A program made the translations under genes and the position numbers. Shown here one piece after another: positions 26,427 to 39,201 of a DNA stretch of 64,000 nt. The DNA comes from Daucus carota subsp. sativus (taxonomy: Eukaryota; Streptophyta; Magnoliopsida; Apiales; Apiaceae): contig NC_030381.2 of the NCBI RefSeq assembly GCF_001625215.2, forward strand, positions 49,003,214 through 49,067,213, in the 5' to 3' direction. Numbering within the stretch: position 1 is the first letter of the stretch; every line of letters starts with the position of its first letter. Below the pieces are notes generated by a model. The model did no database searches. It saw nothing but the letters and a program-made list of their open reading frames with translations, and was not told the origin of the DNA.

Positions 26427-27479
26427 CTGCTAGGGTGGCATCTCATGGGTTGAGACTTGATGATTCTCTTGTTTGTCTCTAATGTAGGATTAATTAATTC
26501 CGAAGGAATGTATAATATAATAAAACGATAGTATATTAATATTGTTTTAGATAAATGTTGCAAGTTAGTGTATATCTCTTGCGCTTTTGGTGTATATACA
26601 GGCTGTCGATATTTGACAAATTTGATTGTTGATGCGTAACATTTGACAATCATTGTGCTGGCAGCATTATAGTATTAACGGAAGAAAATAGTTACGGTCA
26701 ATTTTTATAATGCAAGTCATTTTCAATTATATTATTAATAAAATATATATAAACTCTTTTCTTTTTTGAAAATAAAATATAAAACTCTTATATCTATTAC
26801 TTAAAATCTTCTAATTTTAAGTCTATCATTTATCGTTTATTAGTTACTATTGACAAACCATATTTGGTGGAATGGAAAGTTTATTTAATATTTATTATAT
26901 TTTAATTTAACAATAAAATGATTGATAGATAATAACAAATAACAATAACATTTTTAAAGATACTCTTTTCTTGAAAATTATTAATCGAAATTGAAATACA
27001 GTCCAATCCAATTTAGTCAACAATATATAACATGAAATAGAACTTGCATACTTTTATGTTTACGTAATGGTTTCATAAAAAAAAGTGAGGACTTTCTTCT
27101 GGCTTACGTTAGCGGTTCTTTCTTCTTCTTGTTCAGAAGCAATACATTAACGGTTATTAACAATTCAGAAACAACATTAATAATTCTTAAAATTTCATCG
27201 TCCCATATGATTACCATCAATAGCGTTTGTTGATTAATTCAAAAAAATATTTATTATTTATAAGTGAGAAGATAGTTTTAATTTATATATATATTTGGAT
27301 AATCTTTCTAATATGTACAATTTATTAGGTACAATATATATTCATATATTGATAATTATTATAAATTAATTTTTAAGATGATCATATATATACTTTTATA
27401 AGGTCAAATTAAAAAAATCACTTAAATAAGCTGGACTTATAAGCACAGCTAAACAGCCTCTTAAACTTCCTCTTATGTA

Positions 27480-27770
27480 GGGGCCGTTTGGCTGGGCTTA
27501 AAAAAAAGTGATTTATTGCTTAAAATAAAGAAGTGAATTACAAATGAAAAGTTGGCTTAAACTTATAAGTTATTAAAAGTGTTTGGATACCCGTGACTTA
27601 TAAGTTGCAAAGAAGCTCCAAATCAAAAAAAAGCTAGGTTTCCTAGCTTTTTTTCTTAGGCTTCTCAAACACTATTTTAAGCACTTCTTTCAACTACCCA
27701 AACGCTCCGAAAAAAGCCAAAGCTCATTTTTTTATATAAATAAGTCATAAGCCGGGGTTGCCAAACACTC
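27480..27770. mobile_element. hAT-like MITE, copy 5 (longer variant)
   Basis: GGGGCCGTTTGGCTGGGCTT at the left and GCCAAACACTC at the right; about 290 bp. The interior has an internal inverted stretch around AAAAAGCTAGGTTTCCTAGC that the shorter copies lack. Confidence 0.65.
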
Positions 27771-28584
27771 ACGTTTATTTCACAAGTTGACTTATAGTCA
27801 TTTTTACCCAAACCGTATGTATAAAGAATATGTACAATATCGCCGCTCCTCCCGCCATCCTCTTCCGAATCTGAGATGACAAAAGAAAATGTGTACCGGC
27901 GCTTGTGAACTTATATTTAAATTTCTTATGTGAAGTGTCAAAACTTAAATTAAAACAATTTATGGTCAGAAGTAAATTATTTACCAGAACTTTTATATTT
28001 ATCAGACACCTGTTGCACCAACCGTTTGAGGCTTCTTTTATGTTTTATTGTTGAAAAGGAATTTGTTTATGTTTGAGCAAATCATACTGATTGAGAAAAT
28101 GTGAAGCTCAACTCTGCATTTCTGCTAATAGTTTATTGCTTAATTTTTTATAAGAATATTCTCAAGGATAAACAAGAAAAGTCGTTTTGCGAGGTCAAGA
28201 GTATGCATCATCCAGTTTGTTTCTTTAGAAAAATAACTACATTTAATACACCCTGGTTATGTACGTGCACAATGGCTGCTCAAGTTCATTTATGGTAGAG
28301 TTCGGCAAAACTTATACTTCTGCAGGTTGAAACTTTTATACACTTTTCAATTTATAAATTAGTACATCCCGGTCACCGCCTGTGATAGTTTTATATTATC
28401 AAATCTCAAAGAGATAGACACAAAAAACTAAATTATATATGGCCGATTTGCTTTTGAAATGTATGAGGATATATAAAACATCGTTTTCAGTATTATCTTG
28501 ATAGTTCTGTTTTAGTATCATATTTTGTTCATAATTTTGTAAGGATACACAACATGTTTGAGCATCATGATACTTTTGAAATTA

Positions 28585-29830
28585 CACACCTAGAGGGGGG
28601 TGAATAGGTGTTATGGCTAATATGACCGATTTTTAATGTTACCGAATAGTTATACTGTCACAGACAGCTTGCTGTTAATTATCAGAGTAAACAGTCAGCT
28701 AGCTAACAATGCAGATGCAATGCAAAACAGATATAATCAGTAAGCTAGCAACACAGAGAATTTTAGCCAGGTTCGACCCCTAACCCTAATGGTCTACGTC
28801 CTGGTCCCCTACCAACTGGTAAGAGATTATATTATTAATCAATAATGTTAACGATTACAATGATTCAATAATATAACTCCCTTTATCCCTTGTTCCTGTT
28901 ATCAGCTTGCTGAAACCCCTGAACCACGAACCAAAAGCTCTCCAAGACCTATACTTCCCAAGTATACTCTTCTAGCTAACTAGTCCCCTTGTTCCCTGTT
29001 TCACAAGCTCGATACACAGCAACAAACCTTTACACTTAAACAATACAATGTATGAGTGTAATACAACCGAAACTATGAACTCAATATAGATATATAATCG
29101 AATATAAGTACTAGAGCTCAAAGAAGATTTTGCAATATAAGTGTGTTGTATTTCAGAAGCTTGAAGTGTGTTCTTGTTCTCTACCAAAACGGAAACCACA
29201 CTCAAGTTTATATACCATCATTCCAAACGGTCATAACTCAACAAACTATCCAACGTTCTTGGCCCAACAACCTCACGTTTAATTTGCTTGAATAATGAAC
29301 GTTTGAACGATGTATCTTTACTGAGTAAAAGCATAAAGACGTTTGAAACAACTCAGTAAACGTTTGTTTATAAAACAATAATTTGAAATCAAATAGGAGT
29401 AGTTTTAGAGATAAGATCGAAAGAGATAAACACTCCTATAAGTTAGGAAATCGTTTTTGTTTGAAATACTGATTTAAAAACTGAGCTCTAATATTTATAT
29501 AAGTCATATATAAATATTAAAGTCCTTACAAATCGATTCCTAATAAATCTCCTTGCTTTTCGACTTTGATCCTTATCCATTTGTTATTCTGTTCACGCTG
29601 TGAGCTTGCTGATAAGCCTGAATGACAACCTGTAAGCTTGCTGACAGTTGAACATAATACTGGATCATATCAAGCTGTTAGCACATGCAAATATATCATT
29701 GATAGCTCGCTAACAAGCACAAGTTTTATGCTATTAGCTTGCTGGCAGTGTGATCATCAAAACCTTGAGAGTATCAACTTTTTCTTTAATGTCTCCAACA
29801 TGTGTGATCATTTTTTGTATTAAACTGATA
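28585..29830. mobile_element. Possible non-coding retroelement-derived segment
   Basis: The strings CACCTAGAGGGGGGTGAATA and GGTCTACGTCCTGGTCCCCT are of a kind I associate with large non-coding plant retroelements. GC content and codon-like composition differ from the flanks, and phrases such as AGCTTGCTGA recur (near 28670, 28910, 29600, 29640 and 29730). I cannot find both termini or any gag/pol frame, so type and borders are uncertain. Confidence 0.3.
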
Positions 29831-30938
29831 GACAAACATATGTTTCAGAGTTTTAGAATATCAAAATGACTGACTAATAAAAATAATATGAAATATAAAA
29901 TATTTATTACATACCCTTTATTTTATAAATTGTCACGAGGGTCGAGGGATGTGCAATAATATTTTACATAATTATTCTAATTTTTAATTATGAGGTGTCA
30001 TAATTGATATTTTACTAAAATTTATTTCTCGTTAAATATGCTCTCATGTTTTTTGTTTATTTTCTATATACTACCTTCTCTGTTTTAGGATGTTCTTTAT
30101 GTTATTTTTTGACATCCATTTTGAGGTTATTATAAACTAGAATTCCATATAATTTTTTAAAAAAATTTCCTCAACAAAAGTTTAACGTTTAACCTCTCTT
30201 TCAAAAACAATGAATTAAAAACCACTCTAACCATTAATTCTCTCCGTAACCAATTTGAGAGAGATGCGTAACTGGAACCCGGAAAGTACCATAGTCTGAA
30301 GTTTCATGAACGCAGTTGTTCAATTATCTACTCTCCTCGAACCATGATTGATAACATTGTTGGTACAATTGGACTTCTGCAACGGGGCATTATTTTCCTG
30401 TTCTATATAAAACGATTTAAGAATCTACAATTTTTTAAGGCGAACCAGTTTTTATAAAATGGACTAATATTATATTTATGAAAATGAGCATGGCTCCATT
30501 TGCATATTATATATGAAACATTTGGATCCTAAACATAGGTGCTCAGCACAATACTTGTACCTTTAAAATTTCTTCAGAAACGACTTGCCCTGGAGAGTTG
30601 CCAGTTATAGAAAAACTTCTTTCTTCCGAGTGAAAAAATTGAGCCAATATAGACCTTTTATCAGCAATTCAAAAACTAATGAGATATAAATTGATGCAAT
30701 AAACTCCTTGTAAAAGTCAAACAGAATTATTCAGGTAATATAAGAAATTGACAGTGCTAATAGGAGGTGCAAAATATAGAATTAAATTAGTACCTAGGAG
30801 CAGAGTTTTTTTATGATTATTATAGATCAGATCAACAAGGATGATAAGATCCCACGGAAACTATATGTACTACTATTGTTTTCAGCATCCTGGATAATGG
30901 ATATATTACCACACGATTAAGATAGTTGATGAGTCAAC

Positions 30939-31416
30939 TCACAGACTGCATTCATCCATCCGATTTTTGTGCAGCTGAAATGCAGGAATAACCCATGCTC
31001 CACAGTTGCACCGCATTCCTGCCCAATTGAAAGAACCCAGGCGACCTTTACAGCCAATGCACTGCAGCTTTTGTCCCACAAAACCTTCTTGAACTGTCAG
31101 TTTACAAGACAACCAGATGAGACATTTGATAGAACAAGTTGTTCAAGGAAAGTATAGTATTCAGGATTTTGATAAAAATTAAACCTGCTTCCATCCACTT
31201 CATAGGTTCTACATAAATGGAGGAACATTCTGCAGGCTCTTCATTCATGTGCACTGGTCCTCCCTTTTTCCCTGTCCACCTGAAACCTTTTTTAGCTCCA
31301 GGTTCATGAGAAACTATCTGCTCCTGTGAAGCAACAATCCTTCGGCACTTCTTGCAGCGATAGATGATTTGAGGTATTGGCTCGGATCTACAATCTAAAC
31401 TACTTGATTCCTCCAT
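30939..31416 (-). CDS. YVH1/DUSP12-type zinc-binding domain protein without phosphatase (At4g18593-like), copy A
   Basis: Two coding exons, 31185-31416 and 30939-31093 (phase-1 intron of 91 bp, donor GCAG/GTTTAA, acceptor CTGACAG), give 128 residues. Motifs in order: IYRCKKCRRIVAS (C21, C24), ECSSIYVEPMKWMEA (C64), LQCIGCKGRLGSFNWAGMRC (C89, C92, C106), CNCGAWVIPAFQLHKNR. This is the C-terminal zinc-binding half of YVH1/DUSP12; the HCX5R phosphatase domain is absent, as in the plant protein named probable inactive dual specificity phosphatase-like At4g18593. The function of the stand-alone domain is not established; in yeast and human YVH1 the zinc domain works in 60S ribosome maturation. A 5' UTR exon ends at 33137 (CAAG/GTAAGC), so the first intron is ~1.7 kb. 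The ATG at 31416 is the first in frame. Confidence 0.88.
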
Positions 31417-33240
31417 TGCAACAGTTTTCAAATTTTAGTTGTACTAAATGAAATTGAATGAGGAGAATTAGCAAGACCAGTTAAACTTCAAACATTAGCC
31501 AAGTGAGAAAATAAAGACCCTCTTGTAAAATTAATAAATAGACAAATAAACTATAAGTAGATAACTTACACTGAAAATTTAAAATGCGTCTACATAGTAT
31601 ATGTCCAGTTAGATCATTACCACGCAAAGAACAATCAATTATTACTTCAATCAGAAATGGTAAACTTCAAACATTTATATTTCAATTTATATATGCCACG
31701 TTGAAGAACAACAACAGTATAAAGAAGCAACTTTTACCTAAATTATTCAGAGGTTAGCCGAATTTAATTAGTTAGGATCTAAGCTTTATAATGCACCCGA
31801 GATTCTTCCAGGCATAACATAAAAATAATAACTGGGAGAAAAGTCACAAATAGCAAAGGTTCCATAGGAAACACCTAACCAAGAAGAGGCACAATCCACT
31901 GCAGATTGATGGAAACTTTGAAGGAACAAAAGAAGTTTAGCTATACGACAACTTAAACTACAAATAAAGTAATATATAAAAATCAACAACACCAACAATG
32001 CCTCCTGAAAATATATCAAGAGTCATACCGCTGATGTTGGATGTGCAATTTATGGAACAAAAGTAAGTAGTTTAAGTTCACAAAATGCAAGCATTTAAGT
32101 CATATTTAACATCCCTTTTCCAATCTTTTTCAGTTGTTTTGATTGCTACCTAAAACATATAAATCAATGATTGATCAATCTACACTGCTGACAAGCAATC
32201 TACTACTCACCCTTCTCAGATACAATAAGATGCCCTAGGGTGCATAATGGCTACATTAGTTACTATATTCTTACACAAGATATATAGTAGAAGGCACAGT
32301 AAAATCATATATCACTTTCTAATCTAACTTCATACACAAGATGACTCAACTTAAAATAAAGCCAGCTCTGCCCAACTTCAAGAAAAAATCAAATCTTCCA
32401 GTTAATTTATGCTTTATAGTTATTTTCCCTATTAATGAAGTAACGTGGCCAAAGAACACAAATCTGATGAAGCTTGGCAGCAACCAAATGTTGACATCAA
32501 AAAAAAATACACAATCCCCTTCTGTCAAATTTCTCTTCTAATTAGCAATTCGATAAAGTATGAATATCCTAATACCACCAATACAAGTATCGTCTACAAA
32601 GTACTGTTTATAAATTATTATTCAAGAAAAAGCACCAAACTTTAGCGTGTACGATAAATGAGTTCAGCATAATAAACATCCTATAAGGTGGACTATCTCA
32701 TACAACCGATCAAATAGCAATTCTTGCATATATTAATCATTCTTATTTGTACAAACCTAGGCAAAACTAAAAATAACCACTTTTCTGTATTATTTTTCCA
32801 AGACTTTAAACAACTAATTATGACAACCCCTCTTTCTGAAACACAAGTAAAGATCAAACTCCTAGAACATAAGTATCAGATACAAAGAAACAGGGCTTCT
32901 ATGCATGTCACTTAAACAAACAAGAAAAACCCATTATAGTTATCAGTAAATATAAATCACTTCTACACATATTCATCATGTCTATTACTCCTACATGATT
33001 AGTACTTAAAAAAACATAATCAAGCCCAGGATTTTGCACAACAACAAAAACATACAAACAGAGACTGTGTGTACTATATATAGAGACAACATCAGTAATA
33101 AACATGGGAAAAGGACAGGTGGGATCATAAGCTTACCTTGTAATAAGCATGAGGAATTGGCGTCGAGTCTGTAGTAGTATTAAGCAATCTCCTAAAGAGT
33201 TTAATAAAGTTTATGATTCTGTTGGGGATGGGATGGGAAG
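31417..33240 (-). other. First intron and 5' UTR exon of zinc-protein gene copy A
   Basis: The segment before the ATG holds an acceptor (TTTCATTTAG near 31450). A non-coding exon lies at about 33137-33230 on the minus strand: it contains GACTCGACGCCAATTCCTCA and ends ACAAG/GTAAGC. The same exon with the same donor is present in copy B at 44782, which supports it as real transcribed sequence. Frames inside the intron have no domains. Confidence 0.6.
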
Positions 33241-34450
33241 ACATGTGTAACGACGTCGTTGCGATGTACTTAAGATGGACTGGACTTCGTTATTGGTCTT
33301 TCTGGACTTGTGATGGGCTGCTCTTGAAGTGAGCTGATCTGCTCAGAGTTATTGTTTTCTCAGCTAATTAGCCCAGAGTTTATTCTCAGCCTTTTTTATT
33401 TATTTATTTATTTAATCTAGAGTTAATTTGTTTGGTAAATAGCATGGTTTTAAAAATCATAGATGTAAAGTGTTGATTTTTCGCATCTGACAAATTATTA
33501 TGTGTATATCTATATAGTTAAATAATTATAAAAGGCGTAATATAATATGAATTATTATATTATAATAATCATATACCTATAATCAAGTTAGTAAAAAAGT
33601 AAATCAGTTTAACTCGATTTTATTTTAAAAATTAGTACTCGAAAATCGGAAAGTCCTCGAAGAATTATCTGGATATTTTATTCTCTCATATTTAAAATTT
33701 ATTTCAATAAAATTATAAGTGTACTTTAAACTTAAAACATTAACAATAATAATGTTTTATTATATAATATATAGGTCAATTATATACTAATAATATTAAT
33801 AATTTATTAATAAAAAGTCATATTACTGATAATACGTTAATAATAATTGAGCTAATTATACATTACCTATTTATTAATTTTTGATAAAATAATAAAATAA
33901 TTTTAATAGTCAACTACAAATAATATCCCTTTTATTGTCATAACTAAAAATAATATCTCTAACCATTCACATATTTCCGATTTCGAGAATTTGGAGTAAA
34001 GCCAAGTCTTGCGGTATTTTCTCAGATTTTGCACGCGTGAATTTTTACGAAATTATTTACAAAATCAATTTTTTTTTTTTTTTTTAGAATTTGATTACCC
34101 AGAACTCGGATCACTCAGTACTCGACCTGACTCCTGACTCTTAACACAACTCAAAAATTATCAAAAAAGAAGAGTACATTACGGCTGAATTGAAGCTTAT
34201 TTTCGTGGAAAAAGAAACCCGGGTGAAGTTAAGAATGGTGCATGACATACTTAGATTTAGGAAAATAATGAAAAGTATATCGAAAAATGTCAATATATTT
34301 GGTGAAAAAAATAATGTAATTTTTTAATTTTTTTATTAAATCGAACCACTAATCCGATTGGCATACTATCACACCTATACCTACTAGTATGATAGCCTAT
34401 CCAAAAAAATCGAACTTATAACCCTAATAATATAAAGATATAATATAATA

Positions 34451-35027
34451 CTAGCCTTTAACCCGTGCGAAGCACGGGCGGGTATATATAGTTCGTAATT
34501 TATTATTTATAATTTAATTTTAACATCATTTTATTAGTATTTTAGTATTAACGGATTGAATTTTAATTAAATTATATTATTCAACTGACTATATTTTCAC
34601 CCGATTACTTGAAAATGGACAAACCCTAATACACACACAGTATTTTAGTACATTTAATCCGAATTTAGTAACGTAGATTTAAATATAAAAAAAATCAGAA
34701 AATTTAAATCTTTTCCGAACATAACCGTCGTGTAATACCTTTGAAAGATTTAGTAAATTAGTCGAATTTCAACATAATTTTGTAATTTTGGTTTTTTGAC
34801 AACAATAACTTTTAAGATTAGAGTTGGAAAGGGTTATATAATGGTTCGTGTTTATATTGAGATAAAACACGTTAAAGTTATAAAGAGTTATACGAAGGTT
34901 CTTATTAAAAGAAGATATTTAAAATTGTATATTTATAATTTTATTTATAACATCATTATAATTTTTTTAATAAAACATTATATGATAATGGATTGTTATG
35001 AGTGTTTTTAGGATTTGAAACTGTTTA
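34451..35027 (-). mobile_element. Short non-autonomous Helitron, 3' terminus clear, 5' end tentative
   Basis: On the minus strand the element ends with a perfect 7-bp hairpin (CCCGTGC/GCACGGG around three bases, 34462-34478), then TTAAAGG and CTAG, followed by a T outside: the standard Helitron 3' structure. The homologous spacer in unit 2 (46250-46320) lacks this whole segment, consistent with insertion after duplication. The other end is placed near 35027 (minus strand TCTATTAGTATTATATTG), but the expected A/T context is not perfect there. Confidence 0.6.
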
Positions 35028-35089
35028 ACAATATAATACTAATAGAATCTAGATTTGTAGACTTGTAGCACTAAAAGAAGAGTACCAAA

Positions 35090-36390
35090 GCAAAAAATAT
35101 AACTAAAACTTTGGATTACAATTATAACCATGGCTTATAGTAGGAGTGTCGAATGCGGGAAGAAGTAACTGCATAGCCCAAATCAGCCGATCAAGATACG
35201 TGGACAGTTACAACAAGTCCACTAGTCAATACTAAGTCATGCAGTCAATCTGAGCGCGATTTACGTTGAATTTAGTATAATTACAAGATTTTTAAAACTA
35301 TTTTTTTGTTGAGCACGGTTAGATAATTCAAAATTAAAAACTTATCCTTTGTTGTTCTAAATTTTAGATTGTCTCTCAATCAATCGAGAATTTATTAAAA
35401 TAAATATTTATTTCAAATTTATCTATCATCTCCGACTTCTGTAACCCTTAATGTAGAGACCAAATTTTCTACTAAATTTATATTTTATTTATGACATGCT
35501 AACTTAAATTATTTTTCAATATTCAACTTAATATATATATATATATAATATTTTTTAAATACATAATATTATAATATACAAATATGTTCATGATTATTAT
35601 ATGTATTAACGTACTTTTTGTATTTTTAATCTATAAAGTTATAATATTGTGTAATATTATTAAGTGTAAAAATATTATTTTAATAATTAACTAAATTTAT
35701 GTAATTCTAATATAATAAGATGTTTTTTTTATCATAACAAATATTTATATTTATTTTATAATGTTTACTCTAAAATGTTGTATAAAAATGTTATAATATT
35801 ATCATTAAATATCTTTTTATTAAATATGTTATTTTGTTTTACATAAATCTAATGATTATAGCTAACAATATGTGTTTTAATATTTTATAAGATGTGTTTT
35901 ACTTATAACATTTATTTATTTTTATTTTATAATGTTTACTTCAAAATATTGAAATAAATATTAAATTGTTATGATATTATCATTAAATATCTTTTTATTA
36001 ACTATGTTATTTTGTTTTCTCTAATATATAATAAAATTAGTTAATTTTATTAAAATTTATTTTAAAATAAAAAAATATGTTACATATAACTAATGATTAT
36101 AACTAATACCACCTAATCCTCACATGTTTAATAAAATAAAATCTAATACTATTTTCCAGGTGCCTGGGCGAATACATATGTGGGCCTTAACCAACAAAAA
36201 TATCCAGCGATATGATTATAACTTACGTCATTTATTCGATATTTTTTACCCTTAATTTATAAAGTCTAAGCAGTTAAAAGGCGTCGGATTTATTAAAATT
36301 TTATTTTAATTCTGACGGTGAGGAAAATGTCTTGCTCTTGGAGATGCTGTCCGGTGGAAAATTAAAAACTAGGACTCATCTAGTCATCTT
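35090..36390. other. AT-rich spacer upstream of protease A
   Basis: About 35145-35260 matches 46310-46410 upstream of protease B (AAGTAACTGCATAGCCC, CAACAAGTCCACT, AATACTAAGTCATGCAGT). The interval 35280-36330 is extremely AT-rich, with recurring ATCATTAAATATCTTTTTATTA (near 35800 and 35980), and has no counterpart in unit 2; it may be a second insertion or be lost from unit 2. Confidence 0.5.
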
Positions 36391-36397
36391 AATCTTC

Positions 36398-36420
36398 CTA
36401 TAAATGAGCTGCATGCATGC
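36398..36420 (+). promoter_or_regulatory. TATA box and RY-like GCATGCATGC of protease A
   Basis: CTATAAATG at 36398-36406 lies 76 bases before the start codon and is followed by TGCATGCATGCATTG. Protease B has the same arrangement (TATAAATAAG at ~46537, then ATGCATGCATTG), so the core promoter was duplicated with the gene. GCATGC is the RY element bound by B3 factors; its use here is an inference. Confidence 0.55.
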
Positions 36421-36481
36421 ATTGTAGACTACACAAATTATTACTACTAAGCTTAGTGAGTCTGGTTAAGTACACTGTGCT

Positions 36482-37657
36482 ATGGCTTCTCAATATGCCT
36501 TGTGCATGGCTCTTTTCTTGTTGATCATGGGAATTCTGCTGCCCTCCGAGGTTTCCTCGTCTCGGTCCGGACCGCACCTCGGAAAAACCATGTTCGAAAG
36601 GCATCAAGAATGGATGCTTCAGCACGCTCGGGTGTACAAAGATGCCATGGAGAAAGAGGCGAGGTTCAAGATTTTTAAGGAAAATGTGGAGCGTATCAAA
36701 GCTTTTAATAGCGATCCAAATAGAGGATTTAAACTAGCTGTTAATCACTTTGCCGATTTAACCGATGAGGAGTTTCGAGTTATTCATGCCAGTGGTTACA
36801 ACAGAAGCATGATAAGGACAGCGCCGTTCTCGGGTTCCTCAGTAAGGCCGGAATTTAACTATGGACGCCGTAATAATTTTAAGTATGCAAATGTACAGGG
36901 GGTTCCGCCTAGTGTGGACTGGCGAGACAAAGGGGCAGTCACGCCTGTCAAGAATCAAGGATCATGTGGTAAGTGTTTCGGGTTTTGTTAATTATTTTCC
37001 TATCGTGTCCTGTTTCAGAGTGGGACATATCGAGTATGTTTATAACTGGTTTTTAATTGTGAATGTTTGTGAATAGGTGACTGCTATGCATTTGCATCTA
37101 TTGCTGCTGTAGAAGGTCTTAATGCAATTGCAACTGGACAACTAGTCTCATTATCTGAACAAGAGATACTGGACTGTGACCAATCAAACAACCACTGCAA
37201 TGGTGGTGCCATGGAGAACACTTACGACTTCATTGGGGAAAATGGTGTCACCACCGAATCAGAGTATCCGTACAGAGAACAACAAGGCTACTGCAAAAAT
37301 GCTGCGTCAAATCCAGCTGTTCAGATCGGTGGATACGAAGATGTTCCTAGAAACAGCGAAACTCAAATGCTTTTAGCTGTGGCGAATCAGCCCATTTCAG
37401 TTGCTGTCGCTGGTGGTGATTATTACTTCAGATATTACAACAGTGGTATTATGGATATGGAATGCAGCACGGGCACTGATCACGCGGTTGCAGTTGTGGG
37501 CTATGGTGCGACAGATGACGGACGTAAGTATTGGATTGCCAAGAACTCCTGGGGCACAAACTGGGGAGAAAATGGATATATCTACCTAGCCAGAGATGTT
37601 GGAGATCCTCAAGGCCTCTGTGGCATTGCCACTAATCCGGCGTACCCTACTATGTGA
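36482..37657 (+). CDS. Papain-like cysteine protease (C1A, SAG39-type), copy A
   Basis: Exons 36482-36968 and 37077-37657 (phase 1, donor G/GTAAGT, acceptor GTGAATAG) encode 355 residues. Order: signal peptide (~1-26, hydrophobic [15 protein letters not shown]), I29 inhibitory propeptide with the ERFNIN pattern ([20 protein letters not shown]) and [11 protein letters not shown], then the mature enzyme from about PPSVDWR. Oxyanion Gln is in NQGSCG, catalytic Cys165, His298 ([11 protein letters not shown]) and Asn319 (KNSWG). Length and intron position fit SAG39-like vacuolar/secreted proteases linked to senescence. Odd point: the Cys is followed by Tyr (GDCYAF), where the family nearly always has GSCWAF. 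No C-terminal granulin domain or ER-retention tail. Secretion and acidic-compartment activity are inferred from the family. Confidence 0.93.
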
Positions 37658-38157
37658 AAGGGCTGGAACATACATATGTTATCCTCGTCATAATTATTCT
37701 ACACTAAGCTCTTATATATGGTGTATAATTCTATTAATGAAAATGAGCATGGCTCCATGTGCAAATTATATATGAACATGTGGATCCTAAACATAGGTGC
37801 TCACCACAATACTTGTACCTTCATAATTTCTTCAGAAACGACATTGCCCTGGAGAGTGGCCAGTTATAGAAAAACTATCTTCTTCCGAGTCCAAAAGTCG
37901 AGCCAATATAGACCTTTTATCAGCAATTCAAAAACTAATGATATACTCTACAAATTGATGCAGTAAACTCTTTGCAAAAGTTAAACAGAGTTATTCAGTT
38001 AATATAAGAAAATGTCAGCGCTAATAGGAGTTACAAAATATAGAATTAAATTAGTACCTAAGAGCAGATTTTTTTTATGATTATAGATCAGATCAACAAT
38101 AATGATAAGATCCCGCGGTAACTATATGTACTACTATTGTTTTTAGCATCCTGGATA

Positions 38158-38379
38158 CTCCCTCTGTCTCATAATAAGCGTCGCTTTGATTTTTAACACG
38201 TAATTTGAGGTGTAAAAAAAACATAATTCTACATATTATTTTTTTCCAAATAAAAATTTAACATCTATATTTTTATTCAGATAAAGAAAATTTAAAAAAT
38301 AATATATAAAAATATGTTTTGTTTACACCACAAATTACGTGTCAAAAGTAAAGCTACTCTTATTATGGAACAGAGGGAG
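38158..38379. mobile_element. Stowaway MITE with TA target duplication
   Basis: CTCCCTCTGTCTCATAATAA at the left, TTATGGAACAGAGGGAG at the right, flanked by TA on both sides (38156-38157, 38380-38381). The interior is a long imperfect palindrome (CACGTAATTTG..CAAATTACGTG). The paralogous place in unit 1 (~30893) has no such insert, so it entered after the duplication, 38 bp downstream of the stop of zinc-protein gene B. Confidence 0.9.
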
Positions 38380-38416
38380 TATATCACTAAAATATTAAGA
38401 TAGTTGATGAGTCAAC

Positions 38417-38892
38417 TCACAGACTGCATTCATCCACCCGATTTTTGTGCAGCTGAAATGCAGGAATAGCCCATGCTCCACAGTTGCACCGCATTCCTGC
38501 CCAATTGAACGAACCCAGGCGACCTTTACAGCCAATGCACTGCAGCTTCTGTCCCACAAAACCTTCTTGAACTGTCAGTTCACAATACAACCCGATGAGA
38601 CATTTAATAGAACAAGTTGTTTAGGAAAGTGCAGTATTCAGGATTTTGATGAAGATAAACCTGCTTCCATCCACTTCATAGGCTCTACATAAATGGACGA
38701 ACATTCTGCTGGCTCTTCATTCATGTGCAATGGTCCCCCCTTTTTCCCTGTCCACCTGAAACCTTTTTTAGCTCCAGGTTCATGAGAAACTATTTGCTCC
38801 TGTGAAGCAACAATCCTTCGGCACTTCTTGCAGCGATAGATGATTTGAGGTATTGGCTCGGATCTACAATCTAAACTACTTGATTCCTCCAT
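38417..38892 (-). CDS. YVH1/DUSP12-type zinc-binding domain protein (At4g18593-like), copy B
   Basis: Same structure as copy A: coding exons 38661-38892 and 38417-38571 with a phase-1 intron between, 128 residues, all Cys ligands kept. I see three amino-acid differences from copy A (V to L near residue 55, V to A in the GAWVIP segment, M to V near the C-terminus), so the frame has been maintained since duplication. Its 5' UTR exon ends at 44782 (ACAAG/GTAAGC), which puts a first intron of ~5.9 kb, filled with transposons, between leader and coding part. Whether this long intron is still spliced correctly is the main doubt about its expression. Confidence 0.87.
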
Positions 38893-39198
38893 TGCAACTG
38901 TTTTCAAATTTTAGTTGTACTAAATGGAATCGGATGAGGAGAATTAGCAAGACCAGTTAAACTTCTACCATCAGCCAAGTGAGAAAATAAAGACCCTCTT
39001 GTAAAATTAATAAAACACAATTCCCTTCTTTCAAATCTCTCTTCTAATTAGCAATTCGATAAAGTATGAATATCCTAATACCACCAATACAAGTATTGTC
39101 TACAAACTACTGGTTATAAGTTATTATTCAAGAAAAAGCACCAAATATTGCGTATACGAAAAGTGAGTTGAGCATAAAAACGATCAAATAGCAATTCT

Positions 39199-39201
<3 letters not shown>

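Larger units (their letters stand above)
26427..30477. other. Intergenic DNA after the Dof gene
   Basis: No coding gene supported. Contains a hAT-like MITE (27480-27770), a fragment of another (~27424-27475), and a retroelement-like segment (~28585-29830). The remainder is AT-rich. Confidence 0.5.
30478..37660. repeat. Tandem segmental duplication, unit 1
   Basis: Starts at AAAATGAGCATGGCTCCAT, which recurs at 37738, and carries the minus-strand zinc-protein gene (30939-33230) and the plus-strand protease gene (36482-37657). Collinear similarity to unit 2 (37738-47830) is seen in the 3' flank of the zinc gene, both its coding exons, parts of its intron, its 5' UTR exon, the spacer (33240-33440 against 44870-45120; 35145-35260 against 46310-46410) and the protease. 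Unit 1 has a private insertion at 34320-35090, which includes a Helitron. Confidence 0.85.
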
